Assembly: GCA_015066465.1 (NCBI GenBank)
Contig: SVOI01000002.1
Location: 1-44,153, forward strand
Source of the DNA: Oscillospiraceae bacterium
Lineage (GTDB): Bacteria > Bacillota > Clostridia > Oscillospirales > Acutalibacteraceae
Direction of reading: 5' to 3'
DNA length: 44,153 nucleotides
Shown: positions 30,849-41,600 of the stretch, piece by piece
Position numbering within the stretch: the first letter of the stretch is position 1
How the letters are laid out: each line of letters opens with the position of its first letter
Notes under the pieces: model-generated
Databases searched by the model: none
The model's input: the letters and a program-made list of their open reading frames with translations, nothing else
Told to the model about the DNA's origin: nothing
Made by a program: the position numbers and the translations under genes

Positions 30849-33605
30849 TCATTCTGTTCGAAGTGCTTCAACCGGGTCTTTATTCGCAGCAATTCGTGAT
30901 GGGAAGAGACCAGCTACAAGTGTAAGTGAAACACTTATTATTACAAGTGCAAAGCCACCTACAAATGGTAAAGCCGCAGAAGCCGGAATATTTAAAACTT
31001 CGTTCAAAATGAAGTTTATTGGTAATTGTAGGAATAACGTTGTACCTATACCAATTAAACCTGCACCAAGACCTATAACCGTAGTTTCGGCATTGAATAC
31101 ACGGGCAATATCCTTTTTAGAAGCACCAATACTTCTCAATATACCTATTTCTTTAGTTCTTTCAAGAACAGAGATATAAGTAATAATACCAATCATTATT
31201 GAAGAAACTACGAGTGAAATTGCAACGAATGCAACTAAAACGTAAGTAACAATATCAATAATAGTTGTAATACTGCTCATAAGTACACCTATAAGGTCGG
31301 TAACCTTAACTGCGTATTCATCGTGACCGTCTTCCGTTACCTTGTTGTTATAAAAATCAATAAGCTCGTTAAGTTTTTCTTTACTTTCAAAGCTTTTCGG
31401 GTAGAAATAAATCGCAGATGGTGAATCAGATGTTGAATACCCCAACGTTTCAAGTGTTGCAGAGAGCGAGTTATTAGCCGCCATCGTGTCAACATAAGCT
31501 TGCTTTAATGCCAAAACCTGTTCTTCTGTAAGAAAGCCTTCCATAAGCTTTTTCTGAAGATTTGACATATCATCAAAGCCAAACATTGCCATCATATTTG
31601 TCATATCAACTTGTGACATATCAATTTCCATTTGCTCAACCATTGATAAGAACGGTTGAATATCAAGGTAATTGAAATCAATTTTACTTAAATCAACATC
31701 TTTTAAATCAAAGTCGTTAACTGTAAGATTAGAGAATTCCAACCCAGTCATAACGTCTTTTGTCTGGTCTTCTAACTGTGCTTTAACAACATCTGTTTTA
31801 GCATTTTCAGCTACAACGTAATCCATAAGGTCGGTTCTGTAGCCTATACCACCAGTACCAATAGAAAGGGTGTTATCTTCGTCAGGTCTTAAAATACCAA
31901 CAATCTTAAGAGTAAGACCATCTTCAACGAGATTTTTAACAAAGTAATCGTTTTCACGGTTATCTTCCCAAAGACCTGTTTTCTTGTTTTTGGTGTAATA
32001 ATCACCAGTGTTTACAACTTTGAATTCCATATTAAGAATATCATCGTAAGAATATTTTGAAACACCTGCACTCTCGAGTTCTTCGCCATTTGCAAGAGCA
32101 GACATAATATGCTTTGAAAATTCTTCCTGATCTTTAATACCTAAACCGTAAACTACGAGTTCATTTATCTGATGGTTTGCATCAACAATTAACACAATTT
32201 CATCCTTACTTTCAGGAAGTTTGCCAGCAATAACATCATACTGGCTTTCCATAAGCTTATCGTCACCGATAAGCTCTATCCACACAGACATCTGTGCCAT
32301 AGAACCAGCCATAGAAGTCATTGCTTCCATATCAGCACCCATACTCATACTTTCCATCATAGTACTTGGGTTAACCTGAACTACACCCTCTGAAGTATCA
32401 GCTTTATAAATATTTAAATCTGTACTGTATTTATACTGAACGTCGTTACAAATTTCATCGAATTCAGCTTTATTATCTTCAATATAATTCTTAAAGCTCT
32501 TAAGATTGTTTGAAGATGCCTGAGAAATAAAGGCGTTAACCATTTGCATAAATGCTTCATTTACATAAACGGTATCTTCTTCAACATCAATACCCTGCAT
32601 CGCTTCCATGCCAAGACCTGTTACAGAAGTCATAATACTGCTTATATCCATAGTCTGCTTTTCAACTGACATAGGGTATGAAAGAAGCATATCTTCCTGA
32701 ACTTTATCTATATACCCTTGAATACCATTAGAAAGTGCTAAGACAAGTGCAATACCAATAATACCGATACTACCAGCAAAAGCAGTTAAAAATGTTCTTG
32801 CTTTTTTAGTTTTCAGGTTATTAATACTGAGCGAAAAAGCAGAAGCAAAAGACATTGATGTTTTTGTGCCTTTTGATTGTTCCCTCTCAGCAAAAGCAAG
32901 TTCATTCTGGTAATCTTCTTCAGTTGGTTCAAATGGGTTAGTGTCGCCAATAACCTCACCATCAAGACATCTTATAATTCTGTTAGAATATTCCTCTGCT
33001 AAATCAGGGTTATGAGTAACCATAATTATGAGCTTATCTTTTGAGATTTCTTTTAAAAGCTCCATAATCTGAACACTTGTTTCAGTATCAAGCGCACCAG
33101 TAGGTTCGTCAGCTAAAAGAATATCGGGGTCATTAATAAGCGCACGGGCAATAGCAACCCTTTGCATCTGACCACCAGACATCTGACTTGGCTTTTTATA
33201 CATCTGATTTTCAAGACCAACCTGTTTCAACGCTTCCTGAGCACGTGCTTTACGCTCTTTTTTAGAAACGCCCGAAAGAGTCAAAGCAAGTTCAACGTTA
33301 GAAAGAACTGTCTGATGCGGAATAAGGTTATAACTCTGGAATATAAAGCCTATTGAGTGGTTACGATAAACGTCCCAGTCAGTATCAGTAAAACGCTTTG
33401 TGGATTTACCGTTAATTAAAAGGTCACCACTTGTGTATCGGTCAAGACCGCCGATAATATTAAGCATTGTTGTTTTACCACAACCAGAAGGGCCGAGAAT
33501 TGAAACGAATTCATTTTCTCTGAAATTTATGCTGACACCCTTTAAGGCTCTTACCGTGGTATCACCAGTAACATAATCTTTAACTATATTTTTTAAAATT
33601 AACAT
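30849..33605 (-). CDS. MacB-like ABC exporter, ATPase fused to FtsX-type permease
   Basis: A 918-residue fusion. The N-terminal ABC ATPase has Walker A GPSGCGKTT (about 38-46), signature MSGGQMQR, Walker B ILLADEPTG and the H-loop VTHN. A first membrane helix near 270-295 is followed by about 480 extracytoplasmic residues with unusually Met- and Asp-rich stretches (MEAMTSMAGSMAQM, SQVDMTNMMAMFGFDDM). The last 130 residues hold three membrane helices of the FtsX type. This is the mechanotransmission family (MacB/LolCD/BceAB-like). It is 11 bp downstream of the gene for the duplicated surface protein, which is its likely partner or cargo. Confidence 0.88.
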   Translation of the reverse strand: MLILKNIVKDYVTGDTTVRALKGVSINFRENEFVSILGPSGCGKTTMLNIIGGLDRYTSGDLLINGKSTKRFTDTDWDVYRNHSIGFIFQSYNLIPHQTVLSNVELALTLSGVSKKERKARAQEALKQVGLENQMYKKPSQMSGGQMQRVAIARALINDPDILLADEPTGALDTETSVQIMELLKEISKDKLIIMVTHNPDLAEEYSNRIIRCLDGEVIGDTNPFEPTEEDYQNELAFAEREQSKGTKTSMSFASAFSLSINNLKTKKARTFLTAFAGSIGIIGIALVLALSNGIQGYIDKVQEDMLLSYPMSVEKQTMDISSIMTSVTGLGMEAMQGIDVEEDTVYVNEAFMQMVNAFISQASSNNLKSFKNYIEDNKAEFDEICNDVQYKYSTDLNIYKADTSEGVVQVNPSTMMESMSMGADMEAMTSMAGSMAQMSVWIELIGDDKLMESQYDVIAGKLPESKDEIVLIVDANHQINELVVYGLGIKDQEEFSKHIMSALANGEELESAGVSKYSYDDILNMEFKVVNTGDYYTKNKKTGLWEDNRENDYFVKNLVEDGLTLKIVGILRPDEDNTLSIGTGGIGYRTDLMDYVVAENAKTDVVKAQLEDQTKDVMTGLEFSNLTVNDFDLKDVDLSKIDFNYLDIQPFLSMVEQMEIDMSQVDMTNMMAMFGFDDMSNLQKKLMEGFLTEEQVLALKQAYVDTMAANNSLSATLETLGYSTSDSPSAIYFYPKSFESKEKLNELIDFYNNKVTEDGHDEYAVKVTDLIGVLMSSITTIIDIVTYVLVAFVAISLVVSSIMIGIITYISVLERTKEIGILRSIGASKKDIARVFNAETTVIGLGAGLIGIGTTLFLQLPINFILNEVLNIPASAALPFVGGFALVIISVSLTLVAGLFPSRIAANKDPVEALRTE

Positions 33606-33616
33606 TGCTTGTTACC

Positions 33617-36196
33617 TCAATAATAAAGTTTCTTACGATTAAGATAGAACACTAAACCTACAACTGCACCAAAAAGTGCAACACCACCCACAATGAATAA
33701 AACTGTGTAATCCTTCGGTGGTTCTTCATAAATAATAGTCGGGTTATAAGTTTCGCCCTCTTCTAACGGAACAATTACACGTTCTTTAAAAAGAAGATTG
33801 TGAAGCCACTCGATTATCTGGTCGGTAGTCATTGCTTCAAACTGCTCAAATATCTGTGAGGCATAAAGTGCAAAGCTATCCTCAGCGCCACCACTCATCA
33901 TTCCATTTAATGCGCCTTTGTTTTCTGGCATTTTGAGTGTATCTACAAGATATCTTAAAACTGTAAGAAGCAACGCTTCTTTATCAGCCTTTATATAAGT
34001 GTAGCTTGTATTTTTACCATTTAAAACTTGCTTGCTTTGTTTGGTTTCAGTTTCACCGTAAGAATAAAGAGTCTTTAAATCTGCAGTTTTAAGTTTAAGA
34101 CCTAAACCTTCACCTAAAGAGCCCATAATATCATTTACGTTCATAGAAGACGTTATTGAGGACGTATCTAATTCCACTTTATAAATCGGCTCAATTTTCT
34201 CTAAAAGTGCCGTTACTGGTAAAAGAAGATTAGTAATGCAAACCTCTAAATTACCACTATCTATGAAATAAATAACGTTCGGTAAAATCTCTAACGCTGT
34301 TTTTACAGGCTTTTTAAATAAATCATCAAGCAAATCGAAAACTGGTGTAGTAATATTCTTTAAAACTGCATCTTTACTTGTATCATTCTTATACTGATTG
34401 TAAGTTTTTATTGCAGAATTTTTACAACCTAATGCTTCTAAAATAGGAATAACAGCTGTGTTATAGCCCTCGCCACCAGTTATTTTTATACTATCCATAA
34501 ACGTGATTGTTTTTCCTCTTAAAACAACCTCTAAAAGTGGGTAAAGTGGGCGAAGTGTTGCAACAAATGCATTTTCAAAACCACTTCTTCTGCCGTTATA
34601 AAATCCCCAGCTAACACCGTTAAGATTTACCTTTGACCACGAAGAAGCTCTGTTTAAAGCATTTCTTGCTTCACTATAATCACCTTCTGTAAGAAGTGAT
34701 GCAACGCCTTTAGGAGTTGCATCTACACCCATAACAGAAAGCATTTCAATAAGACCTTCTTTTTCAAGTGCAGAATAAATACCAACAGCAAAGCTACCAA
34801 CGTTAGCATTGGTGTAAATTGTGTTTTCTAAAAGGGTTTCTAACTTTTTATAATCAGAATATTCAGCGACAAATTCGTCAATCAAATCGTCAATTCCGTT
34901 TAAAACCTTTTTAAATTCCTTTTCAGTTAAATTCTCTGTATAAGTAATCTGACTGAATGAAATTGCAGGGAATTTATACTCCTGAGGCTCTTGCAGCTGA
35001 CTGTCATTAAAAATAAGAATAATTGTCTTTACAACGTTCTTTGTATCCGTTTCTAAAAGCTTTGTGATTACATCACTGGATAACAATGCATTTTCGCCAC
35101 CAGTTGTATTGAAACCTTTTAAAAGCTCTGGCAAAGCAGATTTATTAAGCTTTAAAGCGTCAACAAGCCAAGACATAATTTCTGCGTAAGCAAGTGCTTT
35201 ATTCGGAGTAAAATTCACACCATCGCTACTACCACATTTGCTCAAAGTAGCAAAATCAATTGGTGGAAGCTGAAGCCCTGTCTCCTGAGACATAGAAGTT
35301 AACATATCATTTAAAATAACCTCTAAATCAAGGTTCATTGACTCAAGGTCTATTATTTTAAGAAGAATTGCAAGTCTTACGTAAGCATTTTCTTTAACTG
35401 GTGCCAAAAGATTATTAAAGCACTGATTTAATTGTCCGCTTTCATTGAAATAAGCAAGAGTAGGTAAAACTGTAACTAAAGTATCTACTGGCTTTTTCTC
35501 TAATTTATCAAGAATTGTTAAAGCAGACATAAGAATATTATAAATCATTGTGCTCTTATCTTCTTTAGCTTCATTCTTGAATTCTTCCTGTGTTAACTTA
35601 ACTTCACAACCCAATGCATTAAGGAGAGGAACTATTGCAGTTTCATAGCCGTTGCCACCTTTTATGGTTGTAATACCAGCTAAATTATATTTGCCTGAGC
35701 AAAGAAGCATAAATAAAAGATTATTAAAAGGACTGAGCGTAGCACTTATTGCCTTTGAAAAACTCTTTTTATCATTTACGCCCCATTTAACGTTTGTTAA
35801 ATCAAGTGTACTGAAAGAACCAGCATTTATAACCGCTTTTTGCACCTCAGGGTAGTTTTTAAGCCCCTTTGCAACACCGGTTACTGTTACGTCTATGCCA
35901 ATAGTTTTCAAATCAGATGCATTTTCTTCCATAGAAGAATAAATTGAAACAAGTAATTCTGAAACAACCTCATCACTATAAATCATTGGTTCTATTAAGG
36001 TTTTTAAATCTGTTTTAAGATAATTCTTCAAAATATATGAAACAAGCTGTTCAGTTCCTGTAACGGCGTTCTGCGCTTGCTTTTCTGTTACACCATCGGG
36101 GTAGCCAGAACCAGCAAACGCTACAATATTCATACTACTTGCAGAAAAGGCAAGCAATACCGCTAAAACTAAGCATATAAACTTTTTTAATTTCAT
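33617..36196 (-). CDS. Internally duplicated, membrane-anchored extracytoplasmic protein
   Basis: About 859 residues: signal peptide (MKLKKFICLVLAVLLAFSAS), two homologous halves and a C-terminal membrane helix with basic tail (FIVGGVALFGAVVGLVFYL, then NRKKLYY). Each half of about 350 residues holds matching segments: IKGGNGYETAIVPLLNALGC versus ITGGEGYNTAVIPILEALGC, KKPVDTLVTVLPTLAYFNES versus KKPVKTALEILPNVIYFIDS, and VKWGVNDKKSF versus VSWGFYNGRRSG. No known family was recognised. The start at 36196 is chosen because the signal peptide begins there and the promoter would place the RNA start near 36250, ruling out the longer frame from 36256. It is co-transcribed with the ABC exporter. Confidence 0.75.
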   Translation of the reverse strand: MKLKKFICLVLAVLLAFSASSMNIVAFAGSGYPDGVTEKQAQNAVTGTEQLVSYILKNYLKTDLKTLIEPMIYSDEVVSELLVSIYSSMEENASDLKTIGIDVTVTGVAKGLKNYPEVQKAVINAGSFSTLDLTNVKWGVNDKKSFSKAISATLSPFNNLLFMLLCSGKYNLAGITTIKGGNGYETAIVPLLNALGCEVKLTQEEFKNEAKEDKSTMIYNILMSALTILDKLEKKPVDTLVTVLPTLAYFNESGQLNQCFNNLLAPVKENAYVRLAILLKIIDLESMNLDLEVILNDMLTSMSQETGLQLPPIDFATLSKCGSSDGVNFTPNKALAYAEIMSWLVDALKLNKSALPELLKGFNTTGGENALLSSDVITKLLETDTKNVVKTIILIFNDSQLQEPQEYKFPAISFSQITYTENLTEKEFKKVLNGIDDLIDEFVAEYSDYKKLETLLENTIYTNANVGSFAVGIYSALEKEGLIEMLSVMGVDATPKGVASLLTEGDYSEARNALNRASSWSKVNLNGVSWGFYNGRRSGFENAFVATLRPLYPLLEVVLRGKTITFMDSIKITGGEGYNTAVIPILEALGCKNSAIKTYNQYKNDTSKDAVLKNITTPVFDLLDDLFKKPVKTALEILPNVIYFIDSGNLEVCITNLLLPVTALLEKIEPIYKVELDTSSITSSMNVNDIMGSLGEGLGLKLKTADLKTLYSYGETETKQSKQVLNGKNTSYTYIKADKEALLLTVLRYLVDTLKMPENKGALNGMMSGGAEDSFALYASQIFEQFEAMTTDQIIEWLHNLLFKERVIVPLEEGETYNPTIIYEEPPKDYTVLFIVGGVALFGAVVGLVFYLNRKKLYY

Positions 36197-36255
36197 ATTT
36201 ATCACACTTTTTCTATCAATCATAATAGACACAGGTTTTTCATAATAATATATCA

Positions 36256-36284
36256 ATTGTATTATACAATTATACTAACAGCAA
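36256..36284 (-). promoter_or_regulatory. Promoter of the duplicated-protein/ABC exporter operon
   Basis: On the minus strand TTGCTG (36284-36279) and TACAAT (36261-36256) are 17 bases apart. The RNA would start near 36250, about 50 bases before the signal-peptide start codon. Confidence 0.55.
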
Positions 36285-36317
36285 AATGTTAAAAATATGT
36301 TAAAATTAGGTGTTTTT

Positions 36318-36806
36318 ATGAAAAAATTTATAATTTTACCACTTATTTCAATATTTTTATTGAGCGGATGCTCAATTATTAAAAACGGAAGTGATTTATC
36401 TGGCTTCATTTTCAGAATGAACGAAAAAAATGAAGGTTATACACTTACTGAAAACGGATTTTTGTACGATAGTGAAAAAAGTGAATTTTACAAGTATTTT
36501 ATTCTTGATGAGCACGAGCTATTATTATCATTCAAGTCAGACGAAAAAGGCAGACTTACAGAAATGAATATAACTACCGGCTGTTTTCTTAACGAAAGTG
36601 ATTTTTTATTATCATTCATTACAGATACCCTTTTCTGCTTTATAAATGACTCTCAGATTACAGAAACACTCTTAAACGAAACAGATTTCTATAACTCTAT
36701 ACTTACAACAAAAAATGAAACTATAAAAGCAAAAAACGGCAACACCGAGTTACTGCTCGATGTTACCGAAATAGGCACTGTTATTACAGTTTACAAAGAT
36801 TTATAA
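36318..36806 (+). CDS. Small predicted lipoprotein
   Basis: The 162-residue protein begins with a lipoprotein signal peptide, MKKFIILPLISIFLLSGC, with the lipobox LSGC and Cys18 as lipidation site. The mature part is short and beta-rich and matches no family I know. The ATG at 36318 is preferred over 36297 because AGGTG lies five bases before it and the longer frame puts extra residues before the signal peptide. It diverges from the duplicated-protein operon, so a role in the same envelope process is possible. Its last 16 bp overlap the end of rdgB on the other strand. Confidence 0.75.
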   Translation: MKKFIILPLISIFLLSGCSIIKNGSDLSGFIFRMNEKNEGYTLTENGFLYDSEKSEFYKYFILDEHELLLSFKSDEKGRLTEMNITTGCFLNESDFLLSFITDTLFCFINDSQITETLLNETDFYNSILTTKNETIKAKNGNTELLLDVTEIGTVITVYKDL

Positions 36807-37390
36807 TCATTTAATTTTTCCAAGAGAAGCTTCAAAGCCTTCCCCCTGTGACTTAGTTTATCCTTTTCTTCATCTGAGATTTCAGCAAAGCTTTTACCAT
36901 CAACCATAAACACGGGGTCGTAACCGAAGCCACCCTCACCCAATTCTTTATAGCCAATAGTACCCTCGCACTCGCCTCTTGCAGAAATTATATCACCATT
37001 CGGAAAAACACAACAAACAACAGAAACAAATCGTGCTGTTCTCTCATTTTCAGGCACGTCAGACATAAGCTTTAAAAGCTTTTCGTTATTTTTCTTATCA
37101 TTGCCATGCTCACCTGAAAAACGTGCAGAATAAACACCCGGAGCACCAGCTAAATAATCAACCATAAGACCTGAATCATCAGCTACACACGGATAACCGC
37201 TTTCTTCACAACCCATTTTTGCCTTAATGAGAGCATTTTCGTAAAAGGTTTCACCATTTTCTTCAGGCTCTGTAAGTGTTAAACCCAATTCACTGTCTGT
37301 TTTAACATCTATTCCTAAAGGGGAAAGAATTCTTAAAAGTTCATTTTTCTTTTTCGCATTATGGGTTGCGATTAAAAATGTTTTTGCCAT
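36791..37390 (-). CDS. rdgB: XTP/dITP diphosphatase (RdgB/HAM1)
   Basis: A 199-residue non-canonical purine NTP pyrophosphatase. It has the N-terminal IATHNAKKKNEL substrate/metal loop, FYENALIKAKMG, VADDSGLMVDYLAGAPGVYS, GGFGYDPVF and the C-terminal LSHRGKAL. It removes deaminated purine nucleotides (dITP, XTP) from the pool. The start codon overlaps the ftsY stop (TAATG), with GGGAGG inside the end of ftsY. It is the last gene of the trmFO-rnc-smc-ftsY operon and runs into the convergent lipoprotein gene with no terminator in between. Confidence 0.93.
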   Translation of the reverse strand: MAKTFLIATHNAKKKNELLRILSPLGIDVKTDSELGLTLTEPEENGETFYENALIKAKMGCEESGYPCVADDSGLMVDYLAGAPGVYSARFSGEHGNDKKNNEKLLKLMSDVPENERTARFVSVVCCVFPNGDIISARGECEGTIGYKELGEGGFGYDPVFMVDGKSFAEISDEEKDKLSHRGKALKLLLEKLNDYKSL

Positions 37391-38661
37391 TATTTAAAAA
37401 GCCTCCCGAAAAAGCCTTTTTTCTTTTTAGGCTCATCGTCAGAATCAGAAGTCACAGCCTCTTCAGCTTCAGCATCTATTGCGTCAACCACTTCTTGCAT
37501 TTCGTCGATTTTCTCATCAATTTCTTCTGCGACTTCATTTATTTCTTCTTTTACTTCTTCTTTAATATCTTCAACAGCTTCTTTTACGTCTTCTCTGAAT
37601 TCTTCAATTTCTTCAGAAACGTCATCTTTGATTTCATTAAATGCTTCAACAACCTCTTCAAGCATTTCTTTCAATTCGTTGCTTTCTTCATTTTCTGGAA
37701 GTTCTTCTCTGATTTCAGATAAATCAATTTCATCCTCTTTAAAATCTTCTGGCAATGCTTCAAAAAGTCCTTCTGCAAAAGCATGTGGATTGAATGGTTG
37801 TAAATCGTCAATACCTTCACCAACACCAACAAATTTAACAGGAACTTTGAGGTCATTTTTTATAGAAAGAACTACACCGCCCCTTGCAGTACCATCAAGC
37901 TTTGTAAGAATAATGCCGGTAATTTCTGCAATTTTAGCAAATTCTCTTGCCTGATTTACTGCATTCTGACCAGTTGTAGCATCAAGAACTAAAAGCACCT
38001 CGCGGTCAGAGTATGGAAGCTCTCTATCAATAACTCTGTAAATTTTTGCAAGCTCATCCATAAGATTTTTCTTGTTATGAAGACGACCAGCAGTGTCACA
38101 GATAATAATATCATTACCTCTTGCCTTTGCAGCAGAAATAGTATCAAAAATTACAGCTGCCGGGTCAGCGCCTTCTTTGTGGCTTATTATATCAACACCT
38201 GCACGCTCTGCCCATACAGTAAGCTGGTCAATAGCAGCCGCACGGAATGTATCTGCTGCACCAAGAATAACGCTTTTACCCTCTGCTTTATACATAGCAG
38301 CCATTTTACCGATAGTTGTAGTTTTACCTACACCATTTACACCTATAACAAGAATGATTGAAGGAATGGTAATAAGACCCATATCTTCGCCACCCTCAAG
38401 CATTTCGGCAACTATTTCTTTAATTTCAGTCTTAACGTCATTAGGGTTTTTAAGACCTTTTTTTCTCACTCTTTCGTTGAGTCTTTTTGTGATTTCAGAA
38501 GCAGTTGTAACACCAACGTCACCCATAACGAGTGCTTCTTCTAATTCATCAAAAAGCTCTTCATCTATTGAAGTGTAACTGTCAAGCACGTTATCAATAG
38601 CACCTGACATATTATTTCTTGTTTTTCTTAAACCGAAGTTAATTTTCTTAAATACGCCCAT
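37390..38661 (-). CDS. ftsY: Signal recognition particle receptor FtsY with C-terminal acidic extension
   Basis: Residues 1-303 form a complete NG domain: P-loop [10 protein letters not shown] (107-116), [28 protein letters not shown] and [13 protein letters not shown]. The remaining 120 residues are a highly acidic, probably coiled-coil segment rich in EE, EI and EV heptad-like runs, ending in the basic-aromatic tail [12 protein letters not shown]. In other bacteria the acidic A domain and a motif of this kind (KKRGFF in E. coli) lie at the N-terminus. The extension is in frame with a clear stop codon and overlaps rdgB, so it is not an assembly artefact at a gene end. FtsY docks ribosome-SRP complexes at the membrane. 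Confidence 0.93.
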   Translation of the reverse strand: MGVFKKINFGLRKTRNNMSGAIDNVLDSYTSIDEELFDELEEALVMGDVGVTTASEITKRLNERVRKKGLKNPNDVKTEIKEIVAEMLEGGEDMGLITIPSIILVIGVNGVGKTTTIGKMAAMYKAEGKSVILGAADTFRAAAIDQLTVWAERAGVDIISHKEGADPAAVIFDTISAAKARGNDIIICDTAGRLHNKKNLMDELAKIYRVIDRELPYSDREVLLVLDATTGQNAVNQAREFAKIAEITGIILTKLDGTARGGVVLSIKNDLKVPVKFVGVGEGIDDLQPFNPHAFAEGLFEALPEDFKEDEIDLSEIREELPENEESNELKEMLEEVVEAFNEIKDDVSEEIEEFREDVKEAVEDIKEEVKEEINEVAEEIDEKIDEMQEVVDAIDAEAEEAVTSDSDDEPKKKKGFFGRLFK

Positions 38662-38682
38662 AAGAACACCTGCTAAAAATTA

Positions 38683-41600
38683 TTATGCTTCTAAACCAAG
38701 TTGTTTTGCCATTTCTGCAGTCTTTAATTCAAGAAGCTTTGAAACGCCCTTTTCCTGCATTGTAACACCATAAAGCATATCTGCTTCTTCCATTGTACCA
38801 CGACGGTGAGTAATGAGAATAAACTGTGTATCATCAGTCATTCTTCTTACGTAAGAAGCATATTTTGCAACGTTAACGTCGTCAAGAGCAGCCTCAACCT
38901 CGTCAAAGATACAGAACGGACAAGGGTTAACCTTAAGAATTGCAAAAAGAAGTGCAATAGCAGAAAGACCCTTTTCACCACCTGAAAGAAGTGAAATATT
39001 CTGAACGTTCTTGCCTGGTGGCTGAACCTTAATGTCAATATCACTTTCTAAAACATCAAGCTCATCACTTAATACGAGTGAAGCTTTACCGCCACCGAAG
39101 AGTTCAGCGAAAGTTTCACCAAAGTTAATATTGATTTTGTTGAACTGAGTTCTGAATTGTTCACCCATTTTACCGGTGAGCTCCTGAATTAATTTAATAA
39201 GCTCTGCTTTTGATTTTTCAACGTCATTAACCTGAACGTGCATAAATTCATAACGCTCAGAAACCTCACTGTATTCTTCAATAGCACTAAGATTAACTGA
39301 ACCAAGACCTTTGATTTTTGCTTTGAGCTCATTAAGTCTTTTTCTTGCTTCGCCTACGTCTTCAATCTCAATATTTAATTCTTCAGCTTCACGACGGGTT
39401 AATTCATATTCCTCATAAAGTCTGTTAGAGATATTTTCAAGGTCTTGTGACATTGACTCTTTTCTTTCAGTAAGACGAGCAATTTCACCACTTAATTTTT
39501 CTCTTTCTTCTGTTTTTTCACGTTCAAGAATACGAAGCTCTGCACTAATCTTTTCAAACTCTTCACGCTGTTTTATGAGATTTTCGGTATCTGCTTTAGA
39601 AGTACCACTCTGGCTTCTTAATTTACCTGCATCTTCTCTTAAAACATCTATGAGTTTTGTGAGCTCTTCATTCTTCTTTTCTATTTCTTCAATTTCACTG
39701 TTAAGCTGTGAAAGACGGTCTTTGTGGCTTGTGCTTCTGCCAATAAGTCTTTCAATTTCTTCTTTCTTTGCTTCAATTTCTTTTTCATTTGTAGCAATAA
39801 GAAGATTAATATCTGCCGCTTTCTGAGTAACCTCTTCACGTTTTAAAAGAAGTGACTCTCTGTCACCTGTAAGAACAGATAACTGATTTTCAATCTTTGA
39901 AAGCTCTTCCTGAAGCTCTGTAAGCTCAGCTTCGGCAGTTTTAGCATTTTCTTTAATATCAGTTTTTCTCTTTATGAGATTTTCTTTTTCTTCATCTGCT
40001 TCATTCTTAGCACCAAGAATTGCTTCTAACTGACCTTTTTTAAGTGCTAAAACGCCTTCCATTCTGATTTTTTCTTCACCAGTAAATGCGATTTCAGCTT
40101 TACAGCCTTCAAGCTCTGCTGAAAGAGATGAATAATTTTCTTGTTGCTCAGCTACGTCTTTTACAGCAATATCCAATTTTTCTTGTATATCGTTACATTC
40201 TTTAGTAAGCTTTTCAATCTCATTTGCACGGCTTAAAATACCAGCATTCTGAAGACGAGCACCACCAGTCATTGAACCACCAGCGTTAACAACCTGACCA
40301 TCAAGTGTTACAACCTTGAATTTATAAGAATATTTCTTAGCGATTTCTACCGCTGAGTCAAGGTCTTCACTTACAACAGTTCTACCTAAAAGTGATGTAA
40401 TTACACCTTGGTATTTATTGTCATACTCTACTAATTCAGATGCTAAATTTATATAGCCATAGCAATCATCAAGACCTTTTTCCTGAAGAAGATTACCCTT
40501 AACAGAAGTAAGTGGCAAGAATGTTGCACGACCAGCCTTGCTTTCTTTCAAGAAATTAATAGCCTTTTTAGCATCATTTTCTGTTTCAGTAATAATATTC
40601 TGAATTGCGGCACCTAAAGCAGTTTCAACCGCTAAAGCATACTTATCCTTAACAGAAATAATCTGAGATACAGGAGCGTGAATACCCTTTAACACATTGT
40701 GCTTTACTTCACGCATAACAGCCTTAACGCTACCCTGATAGCCCTCCATATTTTTCTCTAAATCTGTGAGCATTGCTACTCTTGAATTTTTAATATGAAG
40801 GTCATTTCTTAAAGCATTTTCTTTCTCTTTTAAAGTGTTCAACTTCTCAAGACGCTTTTCTGCTAAAAGCTCAATACCTGAAAGAGAATTGTTTAAATCA
40901 TTATTCTTTTCAGTTACCTTATCTAATTCTTCCTGTGCTTCATTTTTAGCCTTTTCTAATTCATCTAAAATCGGCTTTCTTTGTGCTTCTGCTTCATCAA
41001 TAGCTTTAATTCTGTTGTCAATTTCTTCAATAGAAGATGTAGCAGTTGACACTAAAACACGTTTATCAGCGATAGAAAGAGAAAGCTGTGACATTTTTTC
41101 GGAAAGCTCTACGCTCTCTGCTGCACTTTCAGTATTTTTATTTGTGATAATCTCAATTTCGTTTGAAAATTCCTGAAGCTCTTCTTTTTTTGCTTTAATA
41201 GCAGATTCTAAAAGCTTGATTGCAATATTAGTTGATGCAATCTGCTCATTGATTTCTGCTTCAGTTTCATTTTCATTTTCTTTGTCACGTTCAATTCTTT
41301 CAATAGCTTCTTTGTTATGTAAAATACTATTTTCGTGAACAAGAGCCTGACTTTCAATTAAAGCAGCCTGTTCTTCAAGCTGTGAAGATGCTCTGTGAAT
41401 TTCATCGACTTCAATTGTAATTCTTTGTGTTTCATAAATCGCATTATCAATTTTCTTAGCAGCATCCTCTAAAACACGGCAAACGTCTGTATATTGTGAC
41501 TCTGCAATTGTTATTTTCTTTTCTTGCTCACGTAAAGTACTCTTTGTTCTTTCTAACGTGTGAAGGCAAAGACCTATATCAAGTGTTTTCTTTTCAGCTG

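Noticed and set aside
38093-38578. Plus-strand 161-codon open frame inside ftsY
   Set aside because: It lies wholly antisense to the conserved GTPase domain, has no ribosome site and has a composition expected of a shadow frame.
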